Shown here: one piece after another, positions 36,490-45,900 of the stretch
Layout: each line of letters begins with the position of its first letter
Position numbering within the stretch: position 1 is the stretch's first letter
Source: Brumimicrobium salinarum
Lineage (GTDB): Bacteria > Bacteroidota > Bacteroidia > Flavobacteriales_D > Crocinitomicaceae
Assembly (NCBI RefSeq): GCF_002844555.1
Contig: NZ_PJNI01000015.1
Location: 1 to 64,000 of the forward strand
DNA: 64,000 bases
Direction of reading: 5' to 3'
The notes under the pieces: model-generated
The model's input: only the letters and a program-made list of their open reading frames with translations
Database searches by the model: none
What the model was told of the DNA's origin: nothing
Program-made: the position numbers and the translations under genes

Positions 36490-37166
36490 TGAAATTACTA
36501 TCCTCCAATCTTAAGGCATTATTAAATCGTAGAAATACTACGCTTGAAGCATTCTTAGCTGCTCATAATGCACGAAAAGTTGCAGATCTCACTTTGGGAG
36601 ATTTAATGTTGTTTTGTCATGAAGAAAACATTGATTTTCAAAATTTAATGGCTTATGACTTATCGGTAGATAAAGAAAAAGCAAGAAAGATCAAATTACT
36701 TATTCTTGATGTTGACGGTGTTATGACCGATGCTGGAATGTTTTTTACTGAAAATGGTGATCAAATTAAAAAATATAACGCCAAGGATGGAATGGCGATT
36801 ATGGCCCTTAAAAAAATAGGGGTAGACGTGGGGATTATTTCATCTGGATTTAAACTAGAGATGGTAAAAGCGCGCGCTGAACTTTTAAAAATTGAACATT
36901 TGTATGTAGGAAGAGATCCAAAGCTTCAAATTTTAAATGAATGGTGTGAAAAACTTAACATAAACCTTTCGGAGGTGGGGATAATTGGGGATGATATTAA
37001 TGATTTGAAGGTCATGACAAGTGTTGGTTTTTCTGTAGCGCCTTCAGATGCAGTTCCTGTTGTTAAAGAAAATGTAGATTTAGTGTTGCAATCAAAAGGA
37101 GGCAGGGGGTGTGTTCGTGAATTTATTGACTATTATTTGCTAGAGCAACCTTTAATCACTCCTTAG
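36489..37166 (+). CDS. kdsC: KdsC-type HAD phosphatase with HTH-like N-terminal extension
   Basis: Residues about 65-225 are a 3-deoxy-octulosonate 8-phosphate phosphatase: LLILDVDGVMTDAG (nucleophile and acid Asp), KKYNAKDGMAIM, IISSG, and IGDDINDLKVM. KdsC releases phosphate from Kdo-8-P. Normal KdsC has about 165-185 residues; here 60 extra N-terminal residues (SSNLKALLNRRNTTLEAFLA to LMAYDLS) resemble a degenerate XRE-type helix-turn-helix with the common LxxxDLS ending. ATG 36489 overlaps the aroF stop (TGATG). True substrate may be Kdo-8-P or another 3-deoxy-ulosonate phosphate. Confidence 0.85.
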   Translation: MKLLSSNLKALLNRRNTTLEAFLAAHNARKVADLTLGDLMLFCHEENIDFQNLMAYDLSVDKEKARKIKLLILDVDGVMTDAGMFFTENGDQIKKYNAKDGMAIMALKKIGVDVGIISSGFKLEMVKARAELLKIEHLYVGRDPKLQILNEWCEKLNINLSEVGIIGDDINDLKVMTSVGFSVAPSDAVPVVKENVDLVLQSKGGRGCVREFIDYYLLEQPLITP

Positions 37167-37167
37167 A

Positions 37168-37350
37168 TCATTTTATTTGATCGTGGAGTTTGATTCTTTG
37201 AGTAGGAGATATAATTTCTTTCTTTATTTTTTTAGCGTTTAAAAACTCACCATTTGCTCCTAGCTGCTCAAAAGCCTCATCGAATGATACCTGTTTACGC
37301 TTTTCTTGTTTTATCTTCCAAATCGGTTTTTTCAATTCTTGTAATTCCAT
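37168..37350 (-). CDS. Small basic protein of unknown function
   Basis: A 60-residue hydrophilic protein starting MELQELKKPIWKIKQEKRKQ; I prefer ATG 37350 to the longer ORF (37407), whose first 19 residues look like untranslated sequence. It is rich in Lys and Glu with no transmembrane segment. It converges with kdsC, the two stop codons lying one base apart, with a small GATCA/TGATC hairpin there. Family not recognised. Confidence 0.5.
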   Translation of the reverse strand: MELQELKKPIWKIKQEKRKQVSFDEAFEQLGANGEFLNAKKIKKEIISPTQRIKLHDQIK

Positions 37351-37659
37351 AATTGTTTTTATTGTTGTATTTACAATAATGATTCCAAAGAATATGGTTG
37401 AACGCAAAAGAGCTTTAGGTTATTGATATTACTAGGGGGTTGTGATTTCTTAACCCGTTTATTCTTAATAATCGCATAGAACTGTTAGGGTAATCGTGTC
37501 TTTATTTTCTTGGTATTTACAATTCACTTCGTAAAAAGATGGTGATGGCCCTTAATATCAGTAATTTGGAATTAAGGTAAAATCAGAGAATAATATTCTT
37601 CTAAATGACTGAAAAGTCAGCGTTTATAATCTTTAAAGAATCTCTATCGTTATAACTTT

Positions 37660-38217
37660 TTAATCTATTTGTATGATCAATACACCTAGTTGAGAACTAT
37701 AGCCCATTACCGGTGCTGCTGCATAAGTGTGTCCTTCGAAGGTATGACTGAGGGCTTCTTGAGCTTCCACCAACTTTTTGTTCGTAAACTGTGTTTTTTC
37801 GTCCTTTTTGTTGGTACTTAAAATTACTTCACTTGTTTTTCGATCAACGAGCATAACTTTTTCAACATCAAATGTTTTTAATGTCTGTTCAAAGTATTTG
37901 TTCACTTGATTGACATTCTCTGCAATCAATTCACTTCTAACGGCGAGTATCAAGGTGTTTGTTAATTGCTTGATATGCGCGGTTTTCATTTCTTTTAATT
38001 CAGCAGTATGCGTCTCTTTTAGTTCAGTGATTCTTTTTTCATATTGTGAAACTGTAGATCTATTTTGAAAATATCCCCAAGCAACGCTTACAACTAATAA
38101 TAGGAGTAGTAGTAATTTTAAAAAATGTTTCTTCCAAAATGGTTTTTTTGTAGAAGAATTTACTTTTTCTGATGATTCTTGTTGACTTGTCTTTGCTGGT
38201 TTATTTTCTGTTGACAT
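37660..38217 (-). CDS. Single-pass membrane protein with coiled coil
   Basis: A 185-residue protein: a Lys/Ser-rich cytoplasmic start, one transmembrane helix (about 32-50), a short coiled coil (RITELKETHTAELKEMKTAH region), then an extracytoplasmic domain (about 85-185) ending GYSSQLGVLIIQID that resembles a small PAS/Cache-like sensor fold. The start overlaps the stop of the META lipoprotein gene by one base (TAATG), so the two are translationally coupled. Function unknown. Confidence 0.7.
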   Translation of the reverse strand: MSTENKPAKTSQQESSEKVNSSTKKPFWKKHFLKLLLLLLLVVSVAWGYFQNRSTVSQYEKRITELKETHTAELKEMKTAHIKQLTNTLILAVRSELIAENVNQVNKYFEQTLKTFDVEKVMLVDRKTSEVILSTNKKDEKTQFTNKKLVEAQEALSHTFEGHTYAAAPVMGYSSQLGVLIIQID

Positions 38218-38998
38218 TAATCTACTTTTTTAAGTTTAATAATTCCTTTGGTGGTTTCTAAAGTTAAGTATAGACCGTCTATTCGATAAAACGGCTCACT
38301 TCTCAGTAGACCTAAAATTTGGTTTTCAATATCCGATGCATCTCCACAGTACATACGTGTTGACACAAGTTCGCTAATCTTAATTCTGTTATAAGAAAAA
38401 TGTAAGTTTCCGTTTACTTGATTACACCCTGCGAAGCCACTCATTTTTTTGTTGTAAGATTAAATTCAAAGTGTGGTAATTCTTTTGGGAATTGTTCTGC
38501 TTTAATCTCTTTGCCATTTATAGAGTGCAGAGCCCAAATATCATGTAATTGAGGTGTGCCTCTATAAAAACCACAGCCAGAATAATCATTTCCTTTTTTA
38601 GCATCGATTTTACGCAACATGATATTAATTTTTTTGCCTGATTTCATACAATCAACAATATCGATGTTAACATTTATAAGGTGCGTTTCGTTTTGACTAG
38701 AAATCTGTATTACGTTTGCACCTTGTGCTACATTTTTTACTAAATTTTTAGAAACATAAGAAATTTCATTTTTAGTATCAGTAAAAACAATTTGTTCATC
38801 ATATATAATGGAAAGTTTCCATCCTTGTTCCTCGTTTTTAGCATAAAAATCAACTGATTCAATAATCGGGTGAAGTTCTGATTTTTTTGAATCGTTCATT
38901 GTCGCGTCTGAAGCTTTCGCTTCTACTTTTTGACTATTGCTGCAACTTATTCCAAAAAATAAAATACTAGCAAAAAGTCCTAAATTTAATAATCTCAT
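38217..38998 (-). CDS. META-domain (HslJ-like) lipoprotein, frameshifted
   Basis: One lipoprotein split into two ORFs. The first (from ATG 38998) has signal peptide and lipobox FFGISC, then an unassigned domain, then the beginning of a META domain (LHDIWALHSINGKEI). It stops at TGA 38443-38441 immediately after a seven-A run. The -1 frame continues KKMSGFAGCNQVNGNLHFSY, MYCGDAS and GLYLTLETTKGIIKLKKVD, the rest of the META fold. With eight A the protein is continuous at about 261 residues. The site reads A-AAA-AAA-TGA, a perfect slippery heptamer. Stop overlaps the next start. Confidence 0.8.
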
Positions 38999-39014
38999 AT
39001 CACTTTTAATTGAA

Positions 39015-40022
39015 TCAAATATAATCTTTTTTATCTAAATCAAGCCATTCTAGGGCAGCATTAGCAAAAATATCCTCTTTTGTTTGTTGTGAAAATTCAC
39101 TATCGGCTATAAATTGTCCAATCTCTAAATCACCTAGAGGAAAAGGGTAGTCTGAGCCAAGACAAATTCGCTTGCTGCCTTGTTTTTTTAACATATAACT
39201 TAACATTTCTATGTCATGTGTTATACAATCAATCCAAAATTTACCTAGATACTTTCTTGGATTTACTTTGTTGTCTATGGCAACTAAATCAGGTCTGCAA
39301 TTAAAACCATGTTCTATCCTTCCAATTGTAGGTATAAAAGAACCTCCTGCGTGGGAGAAACACACCCTCAAGTTAGGTAATTTTTCCAAGGTGCCACTAA
39401 ATATTAACGAACAAGCAGCACGAGATGTTTCTGCAGGCATTCCAACTAGCCATGGCAACCAATATTTGCGCATCTCATCAAAACCCATCATGTCCCATGG
39501 ATGAATCATAACGGCTAAACCTAAAGCTTCACATTTCTCAAAAATTGGGAAAAAACGCTCTTCACTTAAATTTAAACCATTAATGTTTGAGCCTATTTGA
39601 ATTCCCTTCATCCCTAGTTGTTGAATTCTTTCTAATTCTTTAATGGCTAGGTCAGTATCTTGCATTGGTATTGTACCTAGCCCAATATAATTTTTAGGGT
39701 ATTTATTTACCAATTCAATAATGTGATCGTTTAAAAACTGACTGACTACCAAACCGTCTTGTGGCTTCGCCCAATATGAAAAAAGAACGGGAATAGTACA
39801 TACTACCTGAACTTGTGTGTTGAAGTTTTGGTATTCATCGATTCGAAGTGTTTCATCCCAAGCATTTTCCTTAATGGTTCTAAAATACTTACCACCTTGC
39901 ATCATGTCTGCTTTTCCATCATCACGTTCTTTTAAGAATATAAAGTCACCATAACCAAACTTCTTTGTCCAATCAGGCAGGGTTTTAGGAATGATGTGCG
40001 TATGCATGTCAATTTTTAACAT
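39015..40022 (-). CDS. Amidohydrolase-family decarboxylase, ACMSD type
   Basis: A 335-residue amidohydrolase with sequence features of 2-amino-3-carboxymuconate-6-semialdehyde decarboxylase: metal HxH at His7/His9 (MHTHIIP), GIQIGSNINGLNL, HPWDMMG, FSHAGGSFIPTIGRIEHGF and LGSDYPFPLG with the catalytic Asp. ACMSD diverts the kynurenine pathway product away from quinolinate. The rest of the pathway is absent from the window, so substrate is inferred from family only. It precedes the META lipoprotein gene by 16 bases, so co-transcription is possible. Confidence 0.85.
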   Translation of the reverse strand: MLKIDMHTHIIPKTLPDWTKKFGYGDFIFLKERDDGKADMMQGGKYFRTIKENAWDETLRIDEYQNFNTQVQVVCTIPVLFSYWAKPQDGLVVSQFLNDHIIELVNKYPKNYIGLGTIPMQDTDLAIKELERIQQLGMKGIQIGSNINGLNLSEERFFPIFEKCEALGLAVMIHPWDMMGFDEMRKYWLPWLVGMPAETSRAACSLIFSGTLEKLPNLRVCFSHAGGSFIPTIGRIEHGFNCRPDLVAIDNKVNPRKYLGKFWIDCITHDIEMLSYMLKKQGSKRICLGSDYPFPLGDLEIGQFIADSEFSQQTKEDIFANAALEWLDLDKKDYI

Positions 40023-40145
40023 ATTTCAATTTTATTGGATTGCTCACAAAATACCAAAAAATATAATTTGCACTTAAAATGTGTCATTTTTTTACAAAAG
40101 AATTAACTTTAACTGATTAAAAGCTCGATTTTTACATAAATTCCT

Positions 40146-40153
40146 TATTTTCG
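40146..40153 (+). promoter_or_regulatory. -7 element of the 40159 gene
   Basis: TATTTTCG ends five bases before the ATG at 40159, implying a leaderless transcript. Confidence 0.5.
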
Positions 40154-40158
40154 CAACG

Positions 40159-40881
40159 ATGAGTAAAATAGTATTTTCTTTTACACTTTTGATATTAGTG
40201 TTTTTCTTTTCAGCATGCGGTCCAGCACGATTTGTTGAACCCTTGAAGAAAAGAGAAAATGCTGTAGCTATTGATTTGGGAGGTCCACTGGTAAATATAC
40301 CTGGTGTAGCTCCTATGCCAATGCCATTTTCGTCTATTACCTATGGTAGAGGAATAAGCAATAACTTAACTCTACATGGTAGTTGGTATTCTACTGCTGC
40401 AATATTTGGAGTTGCCCAATTTGAAGTTAATGGTACATACGGCTTTTGGAGAAGTCGGGACAAAAAGCATGGAGCATCAGCAATATTAGGATTTAACACA
40501 GCGATGGATGTGTTTGAAAATGAAATTAAATTTTGGCCAAAGTTAGATGCACATTATTATTTTAAGTATAATTTTAAAGCACTCAAACAAGACGATCTAT
40601 TGACTTCTGGAGGGAAACCTGCTGCAAATTTATTGTATGCTGGTATTGGAACTTGGTATGAATTGGATAAAACTAGAGCCCACAATGAGGAGCAACAAAC
40701 TTTTGTCGTTCCGATGTTAAATATTGGACATGATTTAAACTGGAAGAGGTGGACTTTTAAAACTGAAATTAAATTAATTGCTCCTTTTACTTCGAATGAG
40801 GATATTGTTTTAGATTACATTAGTTTGACAGGAAAGAAAGGTGCCACTGGTTTATATTTTGGATTAATCAGAAAGTTTTAA
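40159..40881 (+). CDS. Lipoprotein with beta-barrel-like body
   Basis: A 240-residue predicted lipoprotein: signal peptide and lipobox FFFSAC, then ARFVEPLKKRENAVAIDLGG. The rest alternates as in outer-membrane barrels and ends GATGLYFGLIRKF, with a terminal aromatic residue typical of such proteins. No family recognised. It is followed after 10 bases by the alpha/beta hydrolase gene, so they share an mRNA. Confidence 0.7.
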   Translation: MSKIVFSFTLLILVFFFSACGPARFVEPLKKRENAVAIDLGGPLVNIPGVAPMPMPFSSITYGRGISNNLTLHGSWYSTAAIFGVAQFEVNGTYGFWRSRDKKHGASAILGFNTAMDVFENEIKFWPKLDAHYYFKYNFKALKQDDLLTSGGKPAANLLYAGIGTWYELDKTRAHNEEQQTFVVPMLNIGHDLNWKRWTFKTEIKLIAPFTSNEDIVLDYISLTGKKGATGLYFGLIRKF

Positions 40882-40891
40882 ATTTAAAAAG

Positions 40892-41794
40892 ATGAGAAAA
40901 ATAAGCTTATTCTTATTGGTAGTTGTTGTGCTGTTTACAGGATGCAAAAAACGATTAGATTCTTTTCTTTTCAATAACGATAATAATATTGATGCATATT
41001 ACCTGGATAGTTATTCTGGAGATTCAGAATTAGATTTGCCTAATAGCTTTTATGTACCGGAAGAACAGATTCACCAATTCGAATATACCATATTGGATGA
41101 AGGAGAAGAATTATCAATTTCCGCAATTTTTGTAGGAGAAATTTCGGCAATTGCAACAGACACAGTAATTTTATATTGTCATGGTAATAAAGGAAATATG
41201 GATAATTACTGGCCACGACAAAAGCTTTTAAGTCATGTTGGAGGACAAGGAAATTATGGTGTATTGATGTTTGATTACCCTGGGTACGGCTTATCTGAAG
41301 GTCAGCCAACGGAAAAAAACATGTATGCTGCAACAGGAGGTGCAATACATTGGTTAAAAGGTAAAGGTTTAACTGAAGAACGTTTTGTTATGTATGGATA
41401 TTCTTTGGGGAGTGCGCCAACAAGTAAGGCAGTTGGAGACAAACCATTTGAATTGGTTCCTAATAAAATCATCTTAGAAGCACCTTTTGCCAGTAGCGAA
41501 GTGATGGTAGAAGATGCTGCAGTTTTGAATATGCCAGCTTCGTATTTTGTAAATTTAAAAATTGATAACGCTGAACAAATGAAAAAATGCAGTGTTCCAT
41601 TGTATTGGATACATGGTATTGATGATGACTTCCTTTCTTTTGATACGCATGGTGCAGTTGTTTACAAAAACCATATAAAATCGTGGAAATTGAAGTCTGC
41701 AATTGAAGGTGCTTCACATAGTAATGTGCCTACTTTTATGGGGTATGAAGCGTATATATCCAATGTTTACAGTTTTATATTAAAAAATAATTAA
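40892..41794 (+). CDS. Lipoprotein alpha/beta hydrolase
   Basis: A 300-residue alpha/beta-hydrolase with an N-terminal lipobox (LFTGCK). YCHGNKGNMDNYW forms the oxyanion segment, FDYPGYGLSEGQPTE follows, and the nucleophile Ser lies in the elbow MYGYSLGSAP (about residue 172). The acid and His are in HGIDDDFLSF and the late ASHSNVPTF. This class (BEM46/YqiA-like) contains many esterases of unknown substrate. Second gene of the operon started at 40159. Confidence 0.85.
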   Translation: MRKISLFLLVVVVLFTGCKKRLDSFLFNNDNNIDAYYLDSYSGDSELDLPNSFYVPEEQIHQFEYTILDEGEELSISAIFVGEISAIATDTVILYCHGNKGNMDNYWPRQKLLSHVGGQGNYGVLMFDYPGYGLSEGQPTEKNMYAATGGAIHWLKGKGLTEERFVMYGYSLGSAPTSKAVGDKPFELVPNKIILEAPFASSEVMVEDAAVLNMPASYFVNLKIDNAEQMKKCSVPLYWIHGIDDDFLSFDTHGAVVYKNHIKSWKLKSAIEGASHSNVPTFMGYEAYISNVYSFILKNN

Positions 41795-41865
41795 ATTAAT
41801 TATATTAAATAAACAACCTTTCTGAATAAGAAGCGTTAATTATTTAAGAACAAAAAATAGTATTG

Positions 41866-44559
41866 ATGCAATTTAGAATGTTTATCATAGGAATTTTATC
41901 ATTTTTCACACTGACAGTTAATGCTCAGAGTGATATCTGTTTAGGTAACGATACCATTGTCTGCCAAGGTGAAAGTTTGGTCTTGGAGAGTTGTAGTGGA
42001 TTACAAATTCCAGGTGGGTTAGGATCCGTTTTAACAAATCCTACTTCTGTTAACTTAAGTGATGACAGATGGTCAAATCAAATACCAATAGGCTTTAATT
42101 TTGATTTTTATGGAAATACTTATAATCAAGTTGTTATTGGGTCTAATGGTTTAATTTCATTTGATTTGTCTCATGCATCAACGCATAACGCTTATTCTTT
42201 TGCTGGGTTAACGAGTTTACCTGATGCGGGCTTCGACGATGCACACAATGCTGTGATGGTAGCTTATTCTGATATTAATCCAAATAGTGGTGGTCAAATA
42301 CTATATGAAACAATTGGTACAGCTCCTAATAGGTCTTTTTATGTTGTTTATGTTAATATTCCAATGTTTAATGCAACAGACTGTAACTATATGTCTATAA
42401 TTTTACATGAAACAAGTAACACAATAGAAATGCACATTTCTAACAAAACTGTAAACGCAGGTTGGAATGGAGGAAAGGCTATTCAAGGGATACAAAATAA
42501 TGATGGTTCCATAGCGCATATTACTCCTGGTCGAAATGTAACGCAATGGACTGCCGTTAACGACGGTAAACTATTTACACCAGTTTCTCCAACAAACACA
42601 AGCGATTATAGAATCTCAGATGTTCCGTATCATTTAATTGTTTCGGGGTCTGCAACTTTTGAATGGGAGAATACAAATGGGCAAACTTTTCCGTATAACA
42701 ATGGTTTTATAAATATAAACAATATACAACAGGGAACAACGGGATACTTTTTGACTGTTTCGGGGGCAAACTGTAATTCACAAGTTGGTGCCGTTTCAGA
42801 TACAACTTTTATTACAGGTTTAACCTCTAGTGTTGCAGCAACAGCAACAGACGATATGTGTTCTGCAGGTATCGGTAGTGTTACAGCGACAGCTACTTCA
42901 GGAGACGCACCATACACTTTTAATTGGCCAGGTTTAGGAAATGCAACAACTGCCACCGTTAATAACGTGAGTAGTGGAACGTATACAGTTGAGATGACAG
43001 ATGATAATGGATGTATGTCTACAACAACAGTAACCGTTGGAGATACACCAGCTAACTATCCTTCAAGTACAACACAAGTTTCTTGTCCTGGAGGTTCAGA
43101 TGGGACCGCTACTGTGGTTATGGATCCTCCTATCGGAAATGTTACTTATCAATGGAACGATCCAATGAATCAAACAACGAGTACGGCTACTGGGTTACAG
43201 GCTGGAACATACGAATGTTTAGTAACTTCAGATGTAGGATGTTCTAATACAGTGACCGTTACCGTGACAGAAGTTCCTGGTATGGATATTCAAGTAATTA
43301 ATCAAAATGACGTAACTTGTAATAGTGCTAATGATGGAATTGTTGAAGTAAATGTGACAGATGGTAATCCTCCATATAGTTATAGTTGGACAGGTTCAGC
43401 TTCTACAACTTCGTTGGCAGATGATTTATATGTAGGAACAACCACGGTGACCATAACTGACGATGAGGGGTGTGTAACCTCTGAAGACATAACTTTAGGA
43501 GAACCTGATCCACTTTCATTTAGTGCTTTATCTCAAGACACTGTAATCTGTATTGGTGATTCCGTAATGTTATTTGCTAACGCTTCTGGTGGAAGTAGTG
43601 CGTATAACTTTAATTGGGAATCTAACGGTAATGTTGTAGGAAATTCAGATACTATTTATGTTACACCAACAACCGCTTTTACGGAGTATTGTGTAACGCT
43701 AACTGAAGCTTGTGGATCTCCTTCCGTTACGCAATGTGTAAATGTTGAATATCCAGGTGAAGTTGACCCAATGATTAGTCCAGATACGACGGGAGCTTGT
43801 TTTCCAGTAGAAGTGAACTTTGATAATATTACAAATACAACCGAAACAATTGATTATACTGTGTGGAAATATAGTGATGGAGATACAGATACAATTGGTA
43901 GTCTCAATTCTACCACACATACTTTTTATAAAGGTCTGTATGATGTTGATGTAAAATTAGTATCTGATAGAGGTTGTGAATATGAAAAGTCTTATCCTGA
44001 TTTAATTGAAGGATATCCTTATCCAAAACCTAGTTTTTATATTAATCCAAACCCTGTTACTCTTTACGAACCATTTGTAGATGTTTTTAGTCAATCAAGT
44101 AACGATATTGTTTCATACAAGTGGTATGCAGAAGGGGCTAAACCTGATTTTTCAACACTCAAAGATCCAAGTTTTGAGTATCCAGAAGAAATAAAAAATC
44201 ACCCACTTCTCTTAGTTGTAGAAAATAGTTTTGGGTGTGTTGATTCTTTGACAAGATTAGTACGTGTTGAAAATGAAGTAACTTTATTTGCACCTAACAC
44301 TTTTACTCCAGATGCAAACGGACAAAATGATAAATGGAAGGTGACTATTCTTGGAGTGGATGTTTATAACTTCAAATTAGAAGTATTCAACAGATGGGGT
44401 GAAAAAGTATTTGAATCTCATGATCCAGAAGGTGCTTGGGATGGTTCTTATAATAATAAAATAGCTCCTGAAGGTACTTATGTATGGAAAATTAGAGCTT
44501 TAGATTTTGATACAGACCAAGTATATATGTTCAATGGTTATGTCAACTTACTAAAGTAA
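41866..44559 (+). CDS. Secreted SprB-repeat protein with T9SS type B sorting domain
   Basis: An 897-residue surface protein. Start ATG 41866 (the preceding TTG is less likely) gives a signal peptide ending NAQS. Residues 20-255 hold a beta domain with FYGNTYNQVVIGSNGLISFD. Next are SprB-type repeats, about 60-80 residues each (endings DDNGCMSTTTVTVGD, DVGCSNTVTVTVTEV and DDEGCVTSEDITLGEP), then PKD-like segments (600-760). The C-terminal 90 residues match the gliding-motility C-terminal (type B) signal: APNTFTPDANGQNDKW, LEVFNRWGEKVFES and APEGTYVWKI. It is cargo of the type IX secretion system, probably an adhesin. Confidence 0.92.
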   Translation: MQFRMFIIGILSFFTLTVNAQSDICLGNDTIVCQGESLVLESCSGLQIPGGLGSVLTNPTSVNLSDDRWSNQIPIGFNFDFYGNTYNQVVIGSNGLISFDLSHASTHNAYSFAGLTSLPDAGFDDAHNAVMVAYSDINPNSGGQILYETIGTAPNRSFYVVYVNIPMFNATDCNYMSIILHETSNTIEMHISNKTVNAGWNGGKAIQGIQNNDGSIAHITPGRNVTQWTAVNDGKLFTPVSPTNTSDYRISDVPYHLIVSGSATFEWENTNGQTFPYNNGFININNIQQGTTGYFLTVSGANCNSQVGAVSDTTFITGLTSSVAATATDDMCSAGIGSVTATATSGDAPYTFNWPGLGNATTATVNNVSSGTYTVEMTDDNGCMSTTTVTVGDTPANYPSSTTQVSCPGGSDGTATVVMDPPIGNVTYQWNDPMNQTTSTATGLQAGTYECLVTSDVGCSNTVTVTVTEVPGMDIQVINQNDVTCNSANDGIVEVNVTDGNPPYSYSWTGSASTTSLADDLYVGTTTVTITDDEGCVTSEDITLGEPDPLSFSALSQDTVICIGDSVMLFANASGGSSAYNFNWESNGNVVGNSDTIYVTPTTAFTEYCVTLTEACGSPSVTQCVNVEYPGEVDPMISPDTTGACFPVEVNFDNITNTTETIDYTVWKYSDGDTDTIGSLNSTTHTFYKGLYDVDVKLVSDRGCEYEKSYPDLIEGYPYPKPSFYINPNPVTLYEPFVDVFSQSSNDIVSYKWYAEGAKPDFSTLKDPSFEYPEEIKNHPLLLVVENSFGCVDSLTRLVRVENEVTLFAPNTFTPDANGQNDKWKVTILGVDVYNFKLEVFNRWGEKVFESHDPEGAWDGSYNNKIAPEGTYVWKIRALDFDTDQVYMFNGYVNLLK

Positions 44560-44576
44560 TCCGATAAATAATATTG

Positions 44577-44607
44577 TAAAAGCTGCATTAATTTGCAGCT
44601 TTTTTTA
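44577..44607 (+). terminator. Terminator of the SprB-repeat gene
   Basis: AAAAGCTGCA pairs with TGCAGCTTTT around a short loop; seven T follow. Confidence 0.9.
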
Positions 44608-44661
44608 TGCCATTCATTTTATTTGTATAGTTTTATATTTTAATTTTTAGTAATTGGAAAT

Positions 44662-45327
44662 ATGGATTATTTGACCCAAAGTGAAGAAAATTATATAAAA
44701 GCTATTTATTACTTACATGCTAAAATCAAAAAGCCAGTTGGAACAAATGATTTAGCTAAAAGAATGGAAACAAAAGCAAGTTCGGTAACGGATATGGTGC
44801 GTAGACTTTCAGAAAAATCTTTAATTATTTATGAAAAATATAAGGGATGTGAACTGACAAAAGAAGGCGAAAAAGCAGCTTTAAAGACAATACGTAAACA
44901 TAGATTATGGGAGACTTTTCTTTTTGAAAAACTAAACTTTGGATGGGAGGAAGTACACGAAATAGCTGAGCAATTAGAGCATATTCAATCTGTTAAATTG
45001 ACCAATCGTTTAGATGAGTTCCTAAACTTTCCGAAATTTGATCCACATGGTGACCCAATACCAGATAAAAATGGAGAAATCATAAAGAGAGAAGAAACCG
45101 TAACATTAATCGATTTAGAGGTTGGTGTAGTCGCATTAATCATTGGTGTAGCCGATAGTTCCGCATCTTTTTTAAAGTACTTAGATAAGTATGATATAGA
45201 ACTTGGGTTAACCGTTAAAGTAATTGAACGATTTGAATTTGATTTATCAACTGAAGTTGAAATAAATGGAAAAGTGCTTAATCTGTCGGAGGCAGCATCT
45301 TCTAAAATAACGGTTCAAATAAAATAA
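44662..45327 (+). CDS. DtxR/MntR family metal-dependent transcriptional regulator
   Basis: A 221-residue regulator: N-terminal winged HTH (about 5-65, with VGTNDLAKRMETKASSVTDM), the dimerisation and metal-binding helices (65-140, including ETFLFEKLNFGWEEVHEIAEQLEH with Glu and His ligands), and a C-terminal FeoA/SH3-like domain (150-221). Such proteins repress metal uptake when Mn or Fe is bound. The metal cannot be read with certainty. No transporter gene is adjacent; the next gene encodes a thioredoxin-like protein 35 bases on. Confidence 0.9.
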   Translation: MDYLTQSEENYIKAIYYLHAKIKKPVGTNDLAKRMETKASSVTDMVRRLSEKSLIIYEKYKGCELTKEGEKAALKTIRKHRLWETFLFEKLNFGWEEVHEIAEQLEHIQSVKLTNRLDEFLNFPKFDPHGDPIPDKNGEIIKREETVTLIDLEVGVVALIIGVADSSASFLKYLDKYDIELGLTVKVIERFEFDLSTEVEINGKVLNLSEAASSKITVQIK

Positions 45328-45361
45328 ATAGTATTTTTATATTCTAAACCTTAACAGTACC

Positions 45362-45802
45362 ATGACTCTTTCTTCTGTAATCTTAAAAGATCTAAACAAT
45401 AATACATTCCTTCTTCCTGAATTATTGAATAAAGAGGATTTGAATCTGCTTCTCTTTTACAATACCAATTGTTTAGGTTGTACGGGAAGAGCTCTACCAC
45501 TTGCGCATGAATTGAACATAAATCACGAGAAAGTTAATTTGATTATTCTACATTCCAATTTCAAAACAACGCCAATTTCAGTTGAAGAAATCAAGTCAGT
45601 ATTTACAAATCAAGCTCCTCCATTTAAAATCTATAGAGAAGATTTTCATGATTTATATGATTACTTTGGGTGTGAAGGAACGCCACATTGGATTTTGATG
45701 AATGGATCTGGCGATGTATTAAAATCATTTTTTGGATCTCAGGAAGGGGCACAAATGAAACTGAGTTACGCGATTCAAGAATTTGAAGACCAATTTTCAT
45801 AA
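45362..45802 (+). CDS. Thioredoxin-like protein
   Basis: A 146-residue cytoplasmic thioredoxin-fold protein. LLLFYNTNCLGCTGRALPL carries a C-x2-C active site (CLGC), and GTPHWILMN supplies the cis-Pro loop. A third Cys occurs in YFGCEG. No signal peptide. It follows the DtxR-type regulator by 34 bases and may be co-transcribed; a redox role linked to metal stress is inference. Confidence 0.8.
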   Translation: MTLSSVILKDLNNNTFLLPELLNKEDLNLLLFYNTNCLGCTGRALPLAHELNINHEKVNLIILHSNFKTTPISVEEIKSVFTNQAPPFKIYREDFHDLYDYFGCEGTPHWILMNGSGDVLKSFFGSQEGAQMKLSYAIQEFEDQFS

Positions 45803-45900
45803 AATAGATTAGAAGAACATTACCTAGTTTTTCTCGCTGTTAGCAGAAATAAATTAAATTTGTTGTGTTCTCAATGTAGTTGAGTTAAAAAATTATCTAA

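Noticed and set aside
42630-42956. Minus-strand 108-codon ORF within the SprB-repeat gene
   Set aside because: Antisense shadow of the repeat-rich coding sequence.
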